A stretch of 10,429 bases of DNA from JANQGH01 sp039030175 (GTDB taxonomy: Bacteria; Pseudomonadota; Alphaproteobacteria; DSM-16000; Inquilinaceae), in NCBI GenBank assembly GCA_039030175.1, contig JBCCER010000158.1:1-10429 (forward strand), read 5' to 3'. A model generated the notes under the pieces. It did not search any database. It was not told the DNA's origin and saw only the letters and a program-made list of their open reading frames with translations. Below, one piece after another: positions 1 to 6,225 of the stretch. Position 1 is the stretch's first letter, and each line of letters begins with the position of its first letter. Made by a program: the position numbers and the translations under genes.

Positions 1-348
1 GCCTACGATCGCAAAGCTTCGGAACTCGCGGCTGACCTTACGCCCTCGGCGAGGGGCGAGTTGGAGATCACGGACCTCAACCGCGCCTATCTTGATCGCG
101 GCGAGCTAACGGTCGAGCGGCTGGGGCGCGGCTACGCCTGGCTTGACACGGGCACGCATGAAGCGCTGTTGGAAGCGTCGGAATTTGTCCGCACGGTCCA
201 AAAACGGCAGGGGCTCCAAATCGCCTGCGTCGAAGAAATCGCCTACTTGCAAGGCTTTATCGACGCCGATCAGCTTGCCCGCTTGGCCGCGCCGCTCGCT
301 AAGACCGACTACGGACGATACCTTCTGCAACTCATAGAGGTAACCTGA
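1..348 (+). CDS. rfbA: Glucose-1-phosphate thymidylyltransferase, C-terminal part (5' end outside window)
   Basis: This is the last 115 codons of RmlA/RfbA, which joins glucose-1-phosphate and dTTP to give dTDP-glucose, the first step of dTDP-L-rhamnose synthesis for O-antigen or other surface glycans. The frame is open from base 1 and ends in TGA at 346-348. Family hallmarks are visible: a GELEITDLNRAYL block, then GRGYAWLDTGTHEALLEAS, then EKRQGL-like and EEIAYLQGFID segments, and a YGRYLLQL tail. Together these match the end of the roughly 290-residue family closely. Starting at the internal TTG at 61 would cut through the conserved block, so that is not a real start. The rest of a rhamnose cluster would be expected to the left of the window. 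The stop lies 16 bp from the convergent cupredoxin gene, and I see no clear terminator between them. Confidence 0.95.
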   Translation, partial: AYDRKASELAADLTPSARGELEITDLNRAYLDRGELTVERLGRGYAWLDTGTHEALLEASEFVRTVQKRQGLQIACVEEIAYLQGFIDADQLARLAAPLAKTDYGRYLLQLIEVT

Positions 349-364
349 TAAGCCTTTCCAGCGA

Positions 365-772
365 TCATCCCTCGACCAAGATTTCCAATACTGCCGTCAT
401 CATAGGATGGAAACGGCAATAGTAGGTGGAGTGCATGTCTTCCGTGACGACAAGGCTGGCACTCTCGTTTTGGCGAAGGGCACCCGTGTCCCAGGTGTCA
501 TCGTCTGCCGTTGCCGTATGGGGGGCGATATCGCGGTTTGTCCAGATGATGGTGTCGCCAGGACGGACACGCAGGTTGGCGGGCGAGAAGGTAAAATTGT
601 GGATATCAACGTGATGCGTTGTTCGGCCGCCGACCTGGGCATCGTGCCCGTCCCTATGTTGGGCGCTGGCCAATCCAATAATCAAACCGGACGGAAGTGC
701 CGCAGCGGAAAAGGCCGCCGCGACACCGATTAAAAGCCGGGCTGACAATGCCCGCCTCGTAACGCGCGCCAT
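365..772 (-). CDS. Amicyanin/plastocyanin-like cupredoxin, periplasmic
   Basis: This is a 135-aa secreted type-1 copper protein that probably carries electrons in the periplasm. Residues 1-38 form an export signal with a basic start (TRRALSA), a hydrophobic core and a likely cleavage after ASA. The RR pair followed by A-L resembles a twin-arginine signal, which is not certain. The mature part has one cupredoxin domain. His85 in APHTATAD is the upstream copper ligand, and Cys119, His122 and Met125 in YYCRFHPMM have the C-x2-H-x2-M spacing of amicyanin, so all four ligands are present. The ATG shares a base with the stop of the DUF4142 gene upstream (TGATG), so the two are probably translated from one mRNA. 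The electron partner is unknown; no methylamine dehydrogenase gene is in the window. The fold assignment is secure, the physiological role is not. Confidence 0.88.
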   Translation of the reverse strand: MARVTRRALSARLLIGVAAAFSAAALPSGLIIGLASAQHRDGHDAQVGGRTTHHVDIHNFTFSPANLRVRPGDTIIWTNRDIAPHTATADDDTWDTGALRQNESASLVVTEDMHSTYYCRFHPMMTAVLEILVEG

Positions 773-1302
773 CAGTTGAGACTTTCTACCATCATCTGCG
801 CGTGCTGCTCATGGCCTTGAAAGATGTTGAGGCCGGCTTCGAACAGGGCAAGCACCTGCTCATTTTCGATGTTGGGCAGGAAGGTTTCGCCGACCAGTTC
901 ATTGACCGCCTGGTGATAGGCCAGCTCGTTTTCCGCATAGCGGCGGTCGAACTCGGCGCCGCGCAGCGCGCTAAGCTCGTCGATGGTGATCTCGGCATTT
1001 TCCAACAGCGCCTGGCTAAGGAAATTGTCCTGGGGCTGCGCGTCCAGCTCGGCGAGCAGGGCGAGCGCTTGATCGTTCACCGCCGTATGGTCGCGGATCA
1101 TCGTTTCGGCGAAATCGCGTACCGTTGGGTTGCTCGAAATCGCCAGCGCCAGATGCGCATAACGGATATCGATATTGTCCGCGGTGTAGGCGACATGGGC
1201 GATCTCGAGATCGTTTAAGTCCGCCGGCGACTGTGCCGCTGCATTGGTGGAGAGTTGGGAAACGCCGATCGCAAGTGCGATGAGCGAGGCTGTGATCTTC
1301 AT
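772..1302 (-). CDS. DUF4142 family secreted protein (ferritin-like helical)
   Basis: This 176-aa protein has a cleavable signal peptide (about residues 1-23, cleavage near NAAA-Q). The mature part reads as amphipathic helices typical of DUF4142. Diagnostic pieces are NPTVRDFAETMIRDHTAVND (about 58-77), FDRRYAENELAYHQAVNELV (about 118-137) and GHEQHAQMM near the C-terminus. The regularly placed His, Asp and Glu residues recall ferritin-like four-helix bundles, but metal binding in this family is a prediction. DUF4142 members are usually periplasmic or outer-membrane associated and are often linked to stress; the molecular function is unknown. The start is supported by an AAGGAG Shine-Dalgarno (1309-1314 on the minus strand) six bases before the ATG. 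It is the first gene of a two-gene unit with the cupredoxin, which suggests a joint periplasmic redox or metal task. Confidence 0.87.
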   Translation of the reverse strand: MKITASLIALAIGVSQLSTNAAAQSPADLNDLEIAHVAYTADNIDIRYAHLALAISSNPTVRDFAETMIRDHTAVNDQALALLAELDAQPQDNFLSQALLENAEITIDELSALRGAEFDRRYAENELAYHQAVNELVGETFLPNIENEQVLALFEAGLNIFQGHEQHAQMMVESLN

Positions 1303-1308
1303 GGAAGG

Positions 1309-1314
1309 CTCCTT
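1309..1314 (-). promoter_or_regulatory. Shine-Dalgarno of the DUF4142 gene
   Basis: On the minus strand the sequence reads AAGGAG, six bases before the ATG at 1302-1300. This fixes the start of the secreted protein and is the only strong ribosome-binding site of the two-gene unit. The downstream cupredoxin start relies on the TGATG overlap. Confidence 0.7.
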
Positions 1315-1449
1315 GGCGTGTGCGATGTCGCGCCTTTGTCGTCCAGGCGCACACGACAGATAGAACGAAGCCTTTGGGTAAAGAATGATCAGAGGTTCGG
1401 GAAACTTGACCGATCGTTCGGAAGTTGGCGTGTGGACGGACTTCCCATA

Positions 1450-2811
1450 CTAAGTGCTGCGATGCGCCTCGATAATCGCGGCGATCGATCGTTCGATGTC
1501 CCGATCTGTCGTTGCCCAGGAACTAACGCTAATCCGCATTGCCGCGCGGCCCCGCCAGACCGTCCCGCCGCACCAGCACTCGCCGGAGCGTTGCACGAGA
1601 TCCATAACCCGGTGCGTTCGTGCGTCATCGCCAAACGCGGCAACCACCTGGTTGAGTTCGACATCGTTCAGGACCTCGACGCCTTCTTGTCGAAGGGCAT
1701 TCGCGATCGCATGCGCGTGCCGGCAGTTTCTATCGATGAGGTCGGCGAGGCCCGTCCGTCCAAGTGATTTAAGCGCTGCCCAAATCTCGACCGCGCGGGC
1801 GCGGCGCGAACTATCTGGCGTGAACATCATCGCGTCGCGTTGATCGCTGGGTGTCAGGTAGGCGCCCGTAATCGACATCGCGCGGGCCAAAGCCGCTGGT
1901 TCGCGAACAAGGGCAACACCTGAGTCGTACGGTACGTTCAGCCATTTATGGGCGTCCGTTGCCCAGGAATCAGCAGCTTCATAGCCGGTGGCAAGCCGCG
2001 CCCGATCAGGGGAGGCGAGGGCCCAGAGGCCAAACGCGCCATCGACATGGACCCAGGCACCCGATTGGTGCGCCCAGCGGATGATCTCCGGCGCTGGGTC
2101 AAAGGCGCCTGAATTGACGTTGCCGGCCTGGATGCAGACGATTGCCGGGCCCTCAATCGCTGGCAGCCCGTCGGCACGAATACGGCCCTGATCGTCTGCG
2201 GGCAGGCGGTGGACCCGATCACGGCCCAGCCCCAGCATGGACAGCACCTTGTACAGCGTGGCGTGGGCCTCTTCGCCGACATAGATCGAGAGGTCGGGTG
2301 CGCCAAACAATCCGTCACGGTCGACATTCCAGCCGACCTTATCCAGCCCCCAGTTTCGTGCCGCGGCAAGACAGGTGAAATTCGCCATGGTCGCGCCGGT
2401 GACCAGTGCGCCCTCGGAGCCGGAAGGCAAACCCAAGGCCTCTTTCACCCAGCGAAGCGCGACCGTTTCGAAACAGGCGATGGCGGGGGAGCTGACAAAG
2501 CTGAAACTGTTCTGGTCCCAAGCGCCCGCTAGATATTGTGCGGCAACGGTTGCGGGTAGGGCACCGCCGGTCACGAAGCCGAAATATCGTCCGCCGGCGC
2601 TGGCGACGGTCGCGGGCGACCCGAATCTGTCGAGCGTATCGATGATCTCGGTTGCCTTGACCGGTTGTTGGGGCAGGCCGGTGTCAATGGCCTGCATCAA
2701 TCGTTCCGACGCGCCCGGTTGCGGGCTGACGGATCTTTCGTCCAATCCATCAAGATAATCCACAGCCCGTTTCGCGGCGTCGGCAAGCAGATCTCTGGTC
2801 TCGTGACTCAT
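1450..2811 (-). CDS. PLP-dependent decarboxylase-family enzyme (COG0076-like)
   Basis: This 453-aa cytosolic enzyme is of fold type I, the group II amino-acid decarboxylase type. Visible features in order are an N-terminal helical part (1-70), GGRYFGFVTGG (73-83), a phosphate-binding-type segment ALVTGATMANFTCLAAAR (135-152), EEAHATLYK with the likely ring-stacking His184, HVDGAFGLWA with the pyridine-contacting Asp257, and TDAHKWLNVPYDSG with the Schiff-base Lys289. A small C-terminal domain ends with RGRAAMRISVSSWATTDRDI. The length fits bacterial aromatic-amino-acid or glutamate decarboxylase relatives, many of which are labelled only aspartate aminotransferase family. I cannot name the substrate: candidates are an aromatic amino acid, or the enzyme may act as an aldehyde synthase or lyase. 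The ATG at 2811 follows TGAGG on the minus strand at close spacing. The gene diverges from the leader-ORF/membrane-protein unit across a 220-bp region. Confidence 0.85.
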   Translation of the reverse strand: MSHETRDLLADAAKRAVDYLDGLDERSVSPQPGASERLMQAIDTGLPQQPVKATEIIDTLDRFGSPATVASAGGRYFGFVTGGALPATVAAQYLAGAWDQNSFSFVSSPAIACFETVALRWVKEALGLPSGSEGALVTGATMANFTCLAAARNWGLDKVGWNVDRDGLFGAPDLSIYVGEEAHATLYKVLSMLGLGRDRVHRLPADDQGRIRADGLPAIEGPAIVCIQAGNVNSGAFDPAPEIIRWAHQSGAWVHVDGAFGLWALASPDRARLATGYEAADSWATDAHKWLNVPYDSGVALVREPAALARAMSITGAYLTPSDQRDAMMFTPDSSRRARAVEIWAALKSLGRTGLADLIDRNCRHAHAIANALRQEGVEVLNDVELNQVVAAFGDDARTHRVMDLVQRSGECWCGGTVWRGRAAMRISVSSWATTDRDIERSIAAIIEAHRST

Positions 2812-2974
2812 TGGACCTCACGCTAGTCGATACATGTCGAGGAAACAAACCTGCATCTAAAAAGTGAATTGGCCTGTCGCATCTGACGAGGGAAAATTCG
2901 CTGAATCTTGCCCGCGACGATGACCTATGTGGCGTAAAATGACGGAACATTGACATTCGATCCCCAGAAAGGGT

Positions 2975-3004
2975 CATGCAGATTTCCAATTGCAATTCTG
3001 CATG
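2975..3004. repeat. 30-bp near-perfect palindrome, candidate operator
   Basis: The arms CATGCAGA (2975-2982) and TCTGCATG (2997-3004) are perfect complements. The inner 14 bases continue the dyad around the centre at 2989/2990 (CAATTG core), with only two mismatched pairs (2983/2996 and 2986/2993), so 13 of 15 pairs match. It ends 27 bases before the ATG at 3032 and sits just downstream of a TTGACA hexamer. Position and symmetry suit a dimeric repressor or activator site, or a hairpin in the 5' leader mRNA. There is no T-run after it, so a terminator is unlikely. Confidence 0.6.
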
Positions 3005-3020
3005 GCTATCATGGTCCTTC

Positions 3021-3026
3021 AGGGGG
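3021..3026 (+). promoter_or_regulatory. Shine-Dalgarno of the 34-codon leader ORF
   Basis: AGGGGG lies five bases before the ATG at 3032, close to consensus AGGAGG. It marks the short ORF, not the downstream membrane-protein frame, as the first translated unit; no comparable site precedes the candidate GTG starts at 3097, 3121 or 3133. Confidence 0.55.
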
Positions 3027-3031
3027 AAACC

Positions 3032-3136
3032 ATGTCAATGAAGAGCAACGCGTCCAACGGCTGTGCGGGGCCTGCGGACGATGATGCCGGCACGACGTGC
3101 TGCGTTCAGGCGCCAACCGGGTGGGTGTTCAAGTGA
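3032..3136 (+). CDS. Short cysteine-containing ORF (34 aa), translationally coupled leader or displaced N-terminus
   Basis: The ORF starts at ATG 3032 behind a good ribosome-binding site and ends in TGA at 3134-3136. The product is hydrophilic with no membrane segment. It contains a lone Cys11, an acidic DDD (16-18), a vicinal Cys23-Cys24 pair and an APTGWVFK end. About four fifths of its codons end in G or C, as expected for coding sequence here. Its TGA overlaps a GTG (3133-3135) in the frame of the membrane protein downstream, giving GTGA. Either it is a coupled small protein or leader peptide, or it is the true N-terminus of the membrane protein separated by a single-base frameshift (natural or an assembly error). 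I do not recognise the peptide, and a function cannot be assigned. Confidence 0.5.
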   Translation: MSMKSNASNGCAGPADDDAGTTCCVQAPTGWVFK

Positions 3137-4104
3137 ACGCGGTCGGTACGTTCGTCAAGCGAAACAATCTCGATCTTCAGTTTTGGGGATACGAAGGGGG
3201 CAACCTTCTGGCGACGATCGCCGGCGCCGGCGGTTTTGAGCGATTTATCGCCGAGACGGGCGGCGTTTTGGCCAATGCCGAGTTGGGTGTCGTCGGCAAA
3301 ATCCTAGCCCTCTCGCGAAACTATCCGGACGGGTTCGTGACCATCACATTGGGAATCGTGATCTTGGCGGTTCCCGGGCTGCAGCATCTTGCAAATCGTC
3401 ACTGCGGCACGATAGCCAACAACCTCTGCGGATCTGCGATTGTCCTGCTGTCCGTGACTATCCTGGTGTTCGCTTTGTCCAGCGATACGAGTTGGATTAC
3501 GGCGTCCGCCGCCTCGTTCGTGGTTGCCTCTGGCTTCCTTCGCCAAAGCCGCGACAACCCCTTCCTGTTCAAGACGGGCGGATTGGCCTTGGCCTTCGGC
3601 GGTTTTGCCTTAGCCGCGTTCGGCATCGAAGAGATCCGATCCGACCTTGGCGCTTCCCACGCCGTGAGTATTGGTCTCAGCGTGATCACAACCGCCACCG
3701 GCCTTTATGTGGTCGCGGCTAGCCTCCTCACCTATCAGGGCGGCATCTTTGAAACGGCCAGGTATCGCGCCGGACGGCAGTACAATGACCCAGCGATCGG
3801 ATGGGTCGGTGGGTTGATTCACCCGACGAAAGGGATTTTGCCGGTGCTTTTTGAATTGCTCCTCGATCGTCCGATCACGTGGATCAATGCCAACATCGTC
3901 GATCCAGCCATTTTTTGGGTGCCGGGCGGTACCAAAGAACAAAAGCCGCTGGCGACCAGCATGTGGGCGAGACTGCCCTGGCGGATCGCGGCCATCGGCC
4001 TAGCGCTGACCAGCGGGACACAGCAGGGCATGGCCTTTGCGCTTGCCAATACCGGTTGGGCAGTGGGCGATGTGTCGATCGGATCGCTGGACTGGGAGGA
4101 CTAG
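3133..4104 (+). CDS. Multi-pass membrane protein of unknown family
   Basis: The frame is open from 3085, after a TGA at 3082-3084, and ends in TAG at 4102-4104. Candidate starts are GTG at 3097 (335 aa), 3121 and 3133 (323 aa). I prefer 3133 because it overlaps the stop of the upstream short ORF (GTGA); the bases before 3097 have no ribosome-binding site. From 3133 there is a polar N-terminal segment (KRNNLDLQFWGYEGG, then a stretch around FERFIAETGG). Hydrophobic segments follow at about residues 66-86, 96-116, 120-136, 150-168 and 176-200. A C-terminal part (GWVGGLIHPTKGILPVLFELLLDRPITW) has a further hydrophobic stretch, and the tail ends SLDWED. Cys91 and Cys99 sit close together. I recognise no transporter or enzyme motif. 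The gene is convergent with the HAD gene, 27 bp apart. Confidence 0.7.
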   Translation: MNAVGTFVKRNNLDLQFWGYEGGNLLATIAGAGGFERFIAETGGVLANAELGVVGKILALSRNYPDGFVTITLGIVILAVPGLQHLANRHCGTIANNLCGSAIVLLSVTILVFALSSDTSWITASAASFVVASGFLRQSRDNPFLFKTGGLALAFGGFALAAFGIEEIRSDLGASHAVSIGLSVITTATGLYVVAASLLTYQGGIFETARYRAGRQYNDPAIGWVGGLIHPTKGILPVLFELLLDRPITWINANIVDPAIFWVPGGTKEQKPLATSMWARLPWRIAAIGLALTSGTQQGMAFALANTGWAVGDVSIGSLDWED

Positions 4105-4131
4105 GGGTTCATCTGCTTTGGCGATGCCGCA

Positions 4132-4830
4132 CTAGCCGGCCGATGACATCCGATCGACCAACGGTAACACCTCGTCGATATGGGCGATCTCCGGGCAGTC
4201 GACGCGTGGCAAATTGTCAGGCCAGACAGAGCCATTTGGAAACCAGATCGGGCGCATCCCGGCACGAGCCGCGCCTGATATGTCGTAAAGCGGACTATCG
4301 CCGACAAAGACACATTCGTCGGCCGTGACGCCGAGCCGCGCCGCGGCCCGTTCGAAGATCTCTCGATCCGGCTTCCAGACATCTTCGGCCTGCGATATCA
4401 ATATCGCATCGACCCGCTGCGGCAGATTGAGCGCCCGCAGCTTCAGCTTCTGATGCTCGGTCCGTCCGTTCGTGACAATGCCGCTTTTGATGTCTTGTCT
4501 CCTTAGCGCGGCAAGAAGATCGTCAACGCCCGGAAACGCGTGAGCAAATCGGTGAAACCCATTGTCAAACTCCCCAAACAAGGTCTCGCCAAGAGACTTT
4601 CGCTCTGTTTCGTCTTCGAGGATGCCGAGCGCCTTCAAGAGATTTGGGTAAACGACTGCCTTCGAGGCGCGACCCCGCTCGTCCAGCGTCAAGAACTTGT
4701 CGATGAAGTCGTCACATTCGACCCTCTGAAGCCGCGAGTGCCTCGTGAATTGGTCGGTCAGGAATGCCCGCAGCGAGCTGGTTCGGTCGTGCAGGGTTTC
4801 GTCTAGGTCGAAAAGCACAGCGCGGATCAT
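4132..4830 (-). CDS. HAD-family hydrolase (subfamily IA phosphatase-like)
   Basis: This 232-aa cytosolic protein has all four HAD motifs. Motif I is FDLDETL with nucleophile Asp8 and acid/base Asp10; motif II is IVTNGR with Thr120; motif III is VWKPD with Lys153; motif IV is VFVGDSPLYDISGA with Asp178 and Asp183. Residues between motifs I and II (about 17-95) form a helical cap of type C1, as in YjjG, phosphoglycolate phosphatase and haloacid dehalogenase relatives. The reaction is probably removal of phosphate from a small phosphorylated metabolite; the substrate cannot be read from the sequence. The frame extends upstream to 4983, but those extra 51 residues are basic and unlike the family, and the fold begins at MIRAVLFDLDETL, so the ATG at 4830 is chosen. 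No clear Shine-Dalgarno precedes it. It diverges from gltS. Confidence 0.88.
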   Translation of the reverse strand: MIRAVLFDLDETLHDRTSSLRAFLTDQFTRHSRLQRVECDDFIDKFLTLDERGRASKAVVYPNLLKALGILEDETERKSLGETLFGEFDNGFHRFAHAFPGVDDLLAALRRQDIKSGIVTNGRTEHQKLKLRALNLPQRVDAILISQAEDVWKPDREIFERAAARLGVTADECVFVGDSPLYDISGAARAGMRPIWFPNGSVWPDNLPRVDCPEIAHIDEVLPLVDRMSSAG

Positions 4831-4876
4831 GGGGGATGTCGCCGCCGATCGGGTCAGGTGCTGCCATGATACCCGT

Positions 4877-4904
4877 TTGACGATGGGCCGCCACCCGATA
4901 CGAG
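4877..4904 (+). promoter_or_regulatory. Possible sigma-70-type promoter for gltS
   Basis: TTGACG at 4877-4882 and TACGAG at 4899-4904 are 16 bp apart on the plus strand, within the 173-bp gap between the HAD gene and gltS. This would leave a leader of about 90 bases. The -35 is good and the -10 matches only half the consensus, so this is tentative. Confidence 0.25.
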
Positions 4905-4991
4905 GTGTGGCATTTTTGGCCTTTATGCGGCTATTTTTCAGGAATGCCTTTGGTCCCGTTCGGTGGGCCGATCGTTGCAACACGGGGACCT

Positions 4992-4997
4992 GAGGAG
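4992..4997 (+). promoter_or_regulatory. Shine-Dalgarno that fixes the gltS start
   Basis: GAGGAG lies six bases before the ATG at 5004. This decides in favour of 5004 over the in-frame ATG codons at 4905 and 4944, which would add a proline- and glycine-rich extension unlike the family. Confidence 0.7.
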
Positions 4998-5003
4998 CCG
5001 TTC

Positions 5004-6215
5004 ATGCCTGACCAGGCTATCAGCACCTTTCACATCGATATCGGCGATGGGCTGATCCTCAGCATCTTCGTGCTCTTCCTTGGGCTCTACTTGAACCGCA
5101 AGGTCAAGTTTCTGGGCGACAACTATATTCCGCCGGCGGTTACCGGCGGGCTGATCTGCAGCTTCGTCCTGCTTCTTATTCGCGAATTTGCCAATCTGGA
5201 GATCAGCTTTGACCTGGTCTTGCGCGACTATCTGCTTTTGGCGTTTTTCTCCACGGTGGGCCTCGCCGCCAAGTTTTCGACATTGAAGGCGGGTGGCATC
5301 GGCTTGGTCATTTTGGTGATCATCGCGGGCGTCTTTCTGATCGTTCAGGATCTGGCGGGCATCGGCGTGGCGACCGCGTTGGGCGTTCACCCGGGGTTCG
5401 GGCTGATGGGCGGCAGCATCTCCCTGGCAGGCGGACACGGTACCGCGATTGCCTGGGGGGCCGAGGCCGAGGCGATCGGCCTGATTGGCGCCAATGAAAT
5501 CGGTGTTGCGTTTGCCACTTTCGGCTTGATTGCCGGCGGGTTGATCGGCGGACCCTTGGCCGGCCGGCTGATCGCCAAGCGCAATCTGCATGGGCCGGAA
5601 GGCCGGACAACCTCGATCATCGATGTTCCGACTGAGAGCGCTGAGTCTGCGGGCGATCTGGTCAATCTCCTAACCGCCATCTTGGTATTGGCGATCTGCA
5701 TCGGGTTGGGCGACCTCGTCAACCGATTCCTGTCGGAAGAAGGATTTGTGTTACCCGGGTTTTTGACATCAATGTTCGTGGGCATCGTTATCGCCAATTT
5801 GGCGGACATCTTTCGGTTTCGCATTCACCGCTACACAATCGACAAGTTCGGCGATGTCAGCCTCAACATCTTCCTGAGCATGAGCCTGATGAGCATGCAG
5901 CTTTGGCTGCTGGCAGAGGCCGCGATCTCGATCGTCATCGTCATGATCGTGCAGGTGGCAATCATGTATGTATTTGCTGTGTTCGTGGTTTTCCGGGCCA
6001 TGGGGCGGGATTATGACGCCGCCGTCATCACGTCCGGCTTTGTCGGCCTCGGTCTAGGGGCAACGCCCGTCGCGATTGCAAACATGGACAGCCTCACCAA
6101 CCGTTTCGGTCCGTCGCCCAAGGCCTTCTTGATCGTGCCGCTGGTCGGCGCTTTCTTCATCGACATTATGAATGCCGCGATCATTCGGTTCGCGCTGTCG
6201 GTTATCGGCGGTTAG
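5004..6215 (+). CDS. gltS: Sodium/glutamate symporter GltS
   Basis: This 403-aa inner-membrane protein imports glutamate together with Na+. The length is nearly the same as Escherichia coli GltS (401 aa). The two inverted halves of the fold are visible. The first half has IPPAVTGGL (42-50), LLLAFFSTVGLAAKFSTLKAGG and the re-entrant-loop motif GGSISLAGGHGTAIAW (136-151). The second half has GNVSLSLFL-type GDVSLNIFLSMSLMSMQLW (283-301), the motif GLGLGATPVAIANM (348-361), and NRFGPSPKAFLIVPLVGAFFIDIMNA near the end. The central linker (about 195-218) is polar and cytoplasmic-like. No key segment is missing. The gene stops 10 bp before the end of the convergent sensor-kinase gene, which itself carries a transporter-like domain of a different family (SSS); a link between glutamate uptake and that kinase is speculation. 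Confidence 0.94.
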   Translation: MPDQAISTFHIDIGDGLILSIFVLFLGLYLNRKVKFLGDNYIPPAVTGGLICSFVLLLIREFANLEISFDLVLRDYLLLAFFSTVGLAAKFSTLKAGGIGLVILVIIAGVFLIVQDLAGIGVATALGVHPGFGLMGGSISLAGGHGTAIAWGAEAEAIGLIGANEIGVAFATFGLIAGGLIGGPLAGRLIAKRNLHGPEGRTTSIIDVPTESAESAGDLVNLLTAILVLAICIGLGDLVNRFLSEEGFVLPGFLTSMFVGIVIANLADIFRFRIHRYTIDKFGDVSLNIFLSMSLMSMQLWLLAEAAISIVIVMIVQVAIMYVFAVFVVFRAMGRDYDAAVITSGFVGLGLGATPVAIANMDSLTNRFGPSPKAFLIVPLVGAFFIDIMNAAIIRFALSVIGG

Positions 6216-6225
6216 TTGGCGGGCC

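Larger units (their letters stand above)
2812..3031. promoter_or_regulatory. Divergent intergenic region with operator-like elements
   Basis: This 220-bp AT-richer gap separates the decarboxylase (-) from the leader ORF (+) and must hold promoters for both. It contains a perfect TTGACA at 2950-2955 on the plus strand. No convincing -10 lies 16-18 bp downstream, where the sequence is GTCATG-like and enters the left arm of the palindrome at 2975-3004. A second, weaker dyad (GGGAAAATTC-GCT-GAATCTTGCCC, 2890-2913) lies nearer the decarboxylase. I see no clear minus-strand promoter hexamers. The promoter positions are inference. Confidence 0.4.

Noticed and set aside
802..1218. 138-aa plus-strand frame inside the DUF4142 gene
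   Set aside because: Antisense shadow of a gene with a signal peptide, ribosome-binding site and family match.
1420..1445. GGAAGT / ACTTCC inverted repeat downstream of the decarboxylase stop, as a terminator
   Set aside because: The stem has only six pairs with a 14-base loop, and no T-run follows on the minus strand.
1303..1449. EcfG-type (GGAAC-N16/17-CGTT) stress promoter ahead of the DUF4142 gene
   Set aside because: GAAC and CGTT elements occur on the minus strand, but the spacing is about 27 bases, far from the required 16-17.
1255..1767. 170-aa plus-strand frame across the DUF4142/decarboxylase junction
   Set aside because: It overlaps two well supported minus-strand genes and has no family resemblance.
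4831..4983. 51-residue N-terminal extension of the HAD protein
   Set aside because: The extension is basic with no similarity to the family, and the Rossmann fold starts at MIRAVLFDLDETL; the ATG at 4830 is the natural start despite lacking a Shine-Dalgarno.
4905..5003. 33-residue N-terminal extension of GltS
   Set aside because: The ATG at 5004 has a GAGGAG site at good spacing and gives a protein of family length.
4938..5591. 217-aa open frame on the minus strand opposite gltS
   Set aside because: It is rich in Q, D, R and A with no domain, as expected for the antisense of a hydrophobic membrane protein gene. gltS on the other strand is unambiguous.
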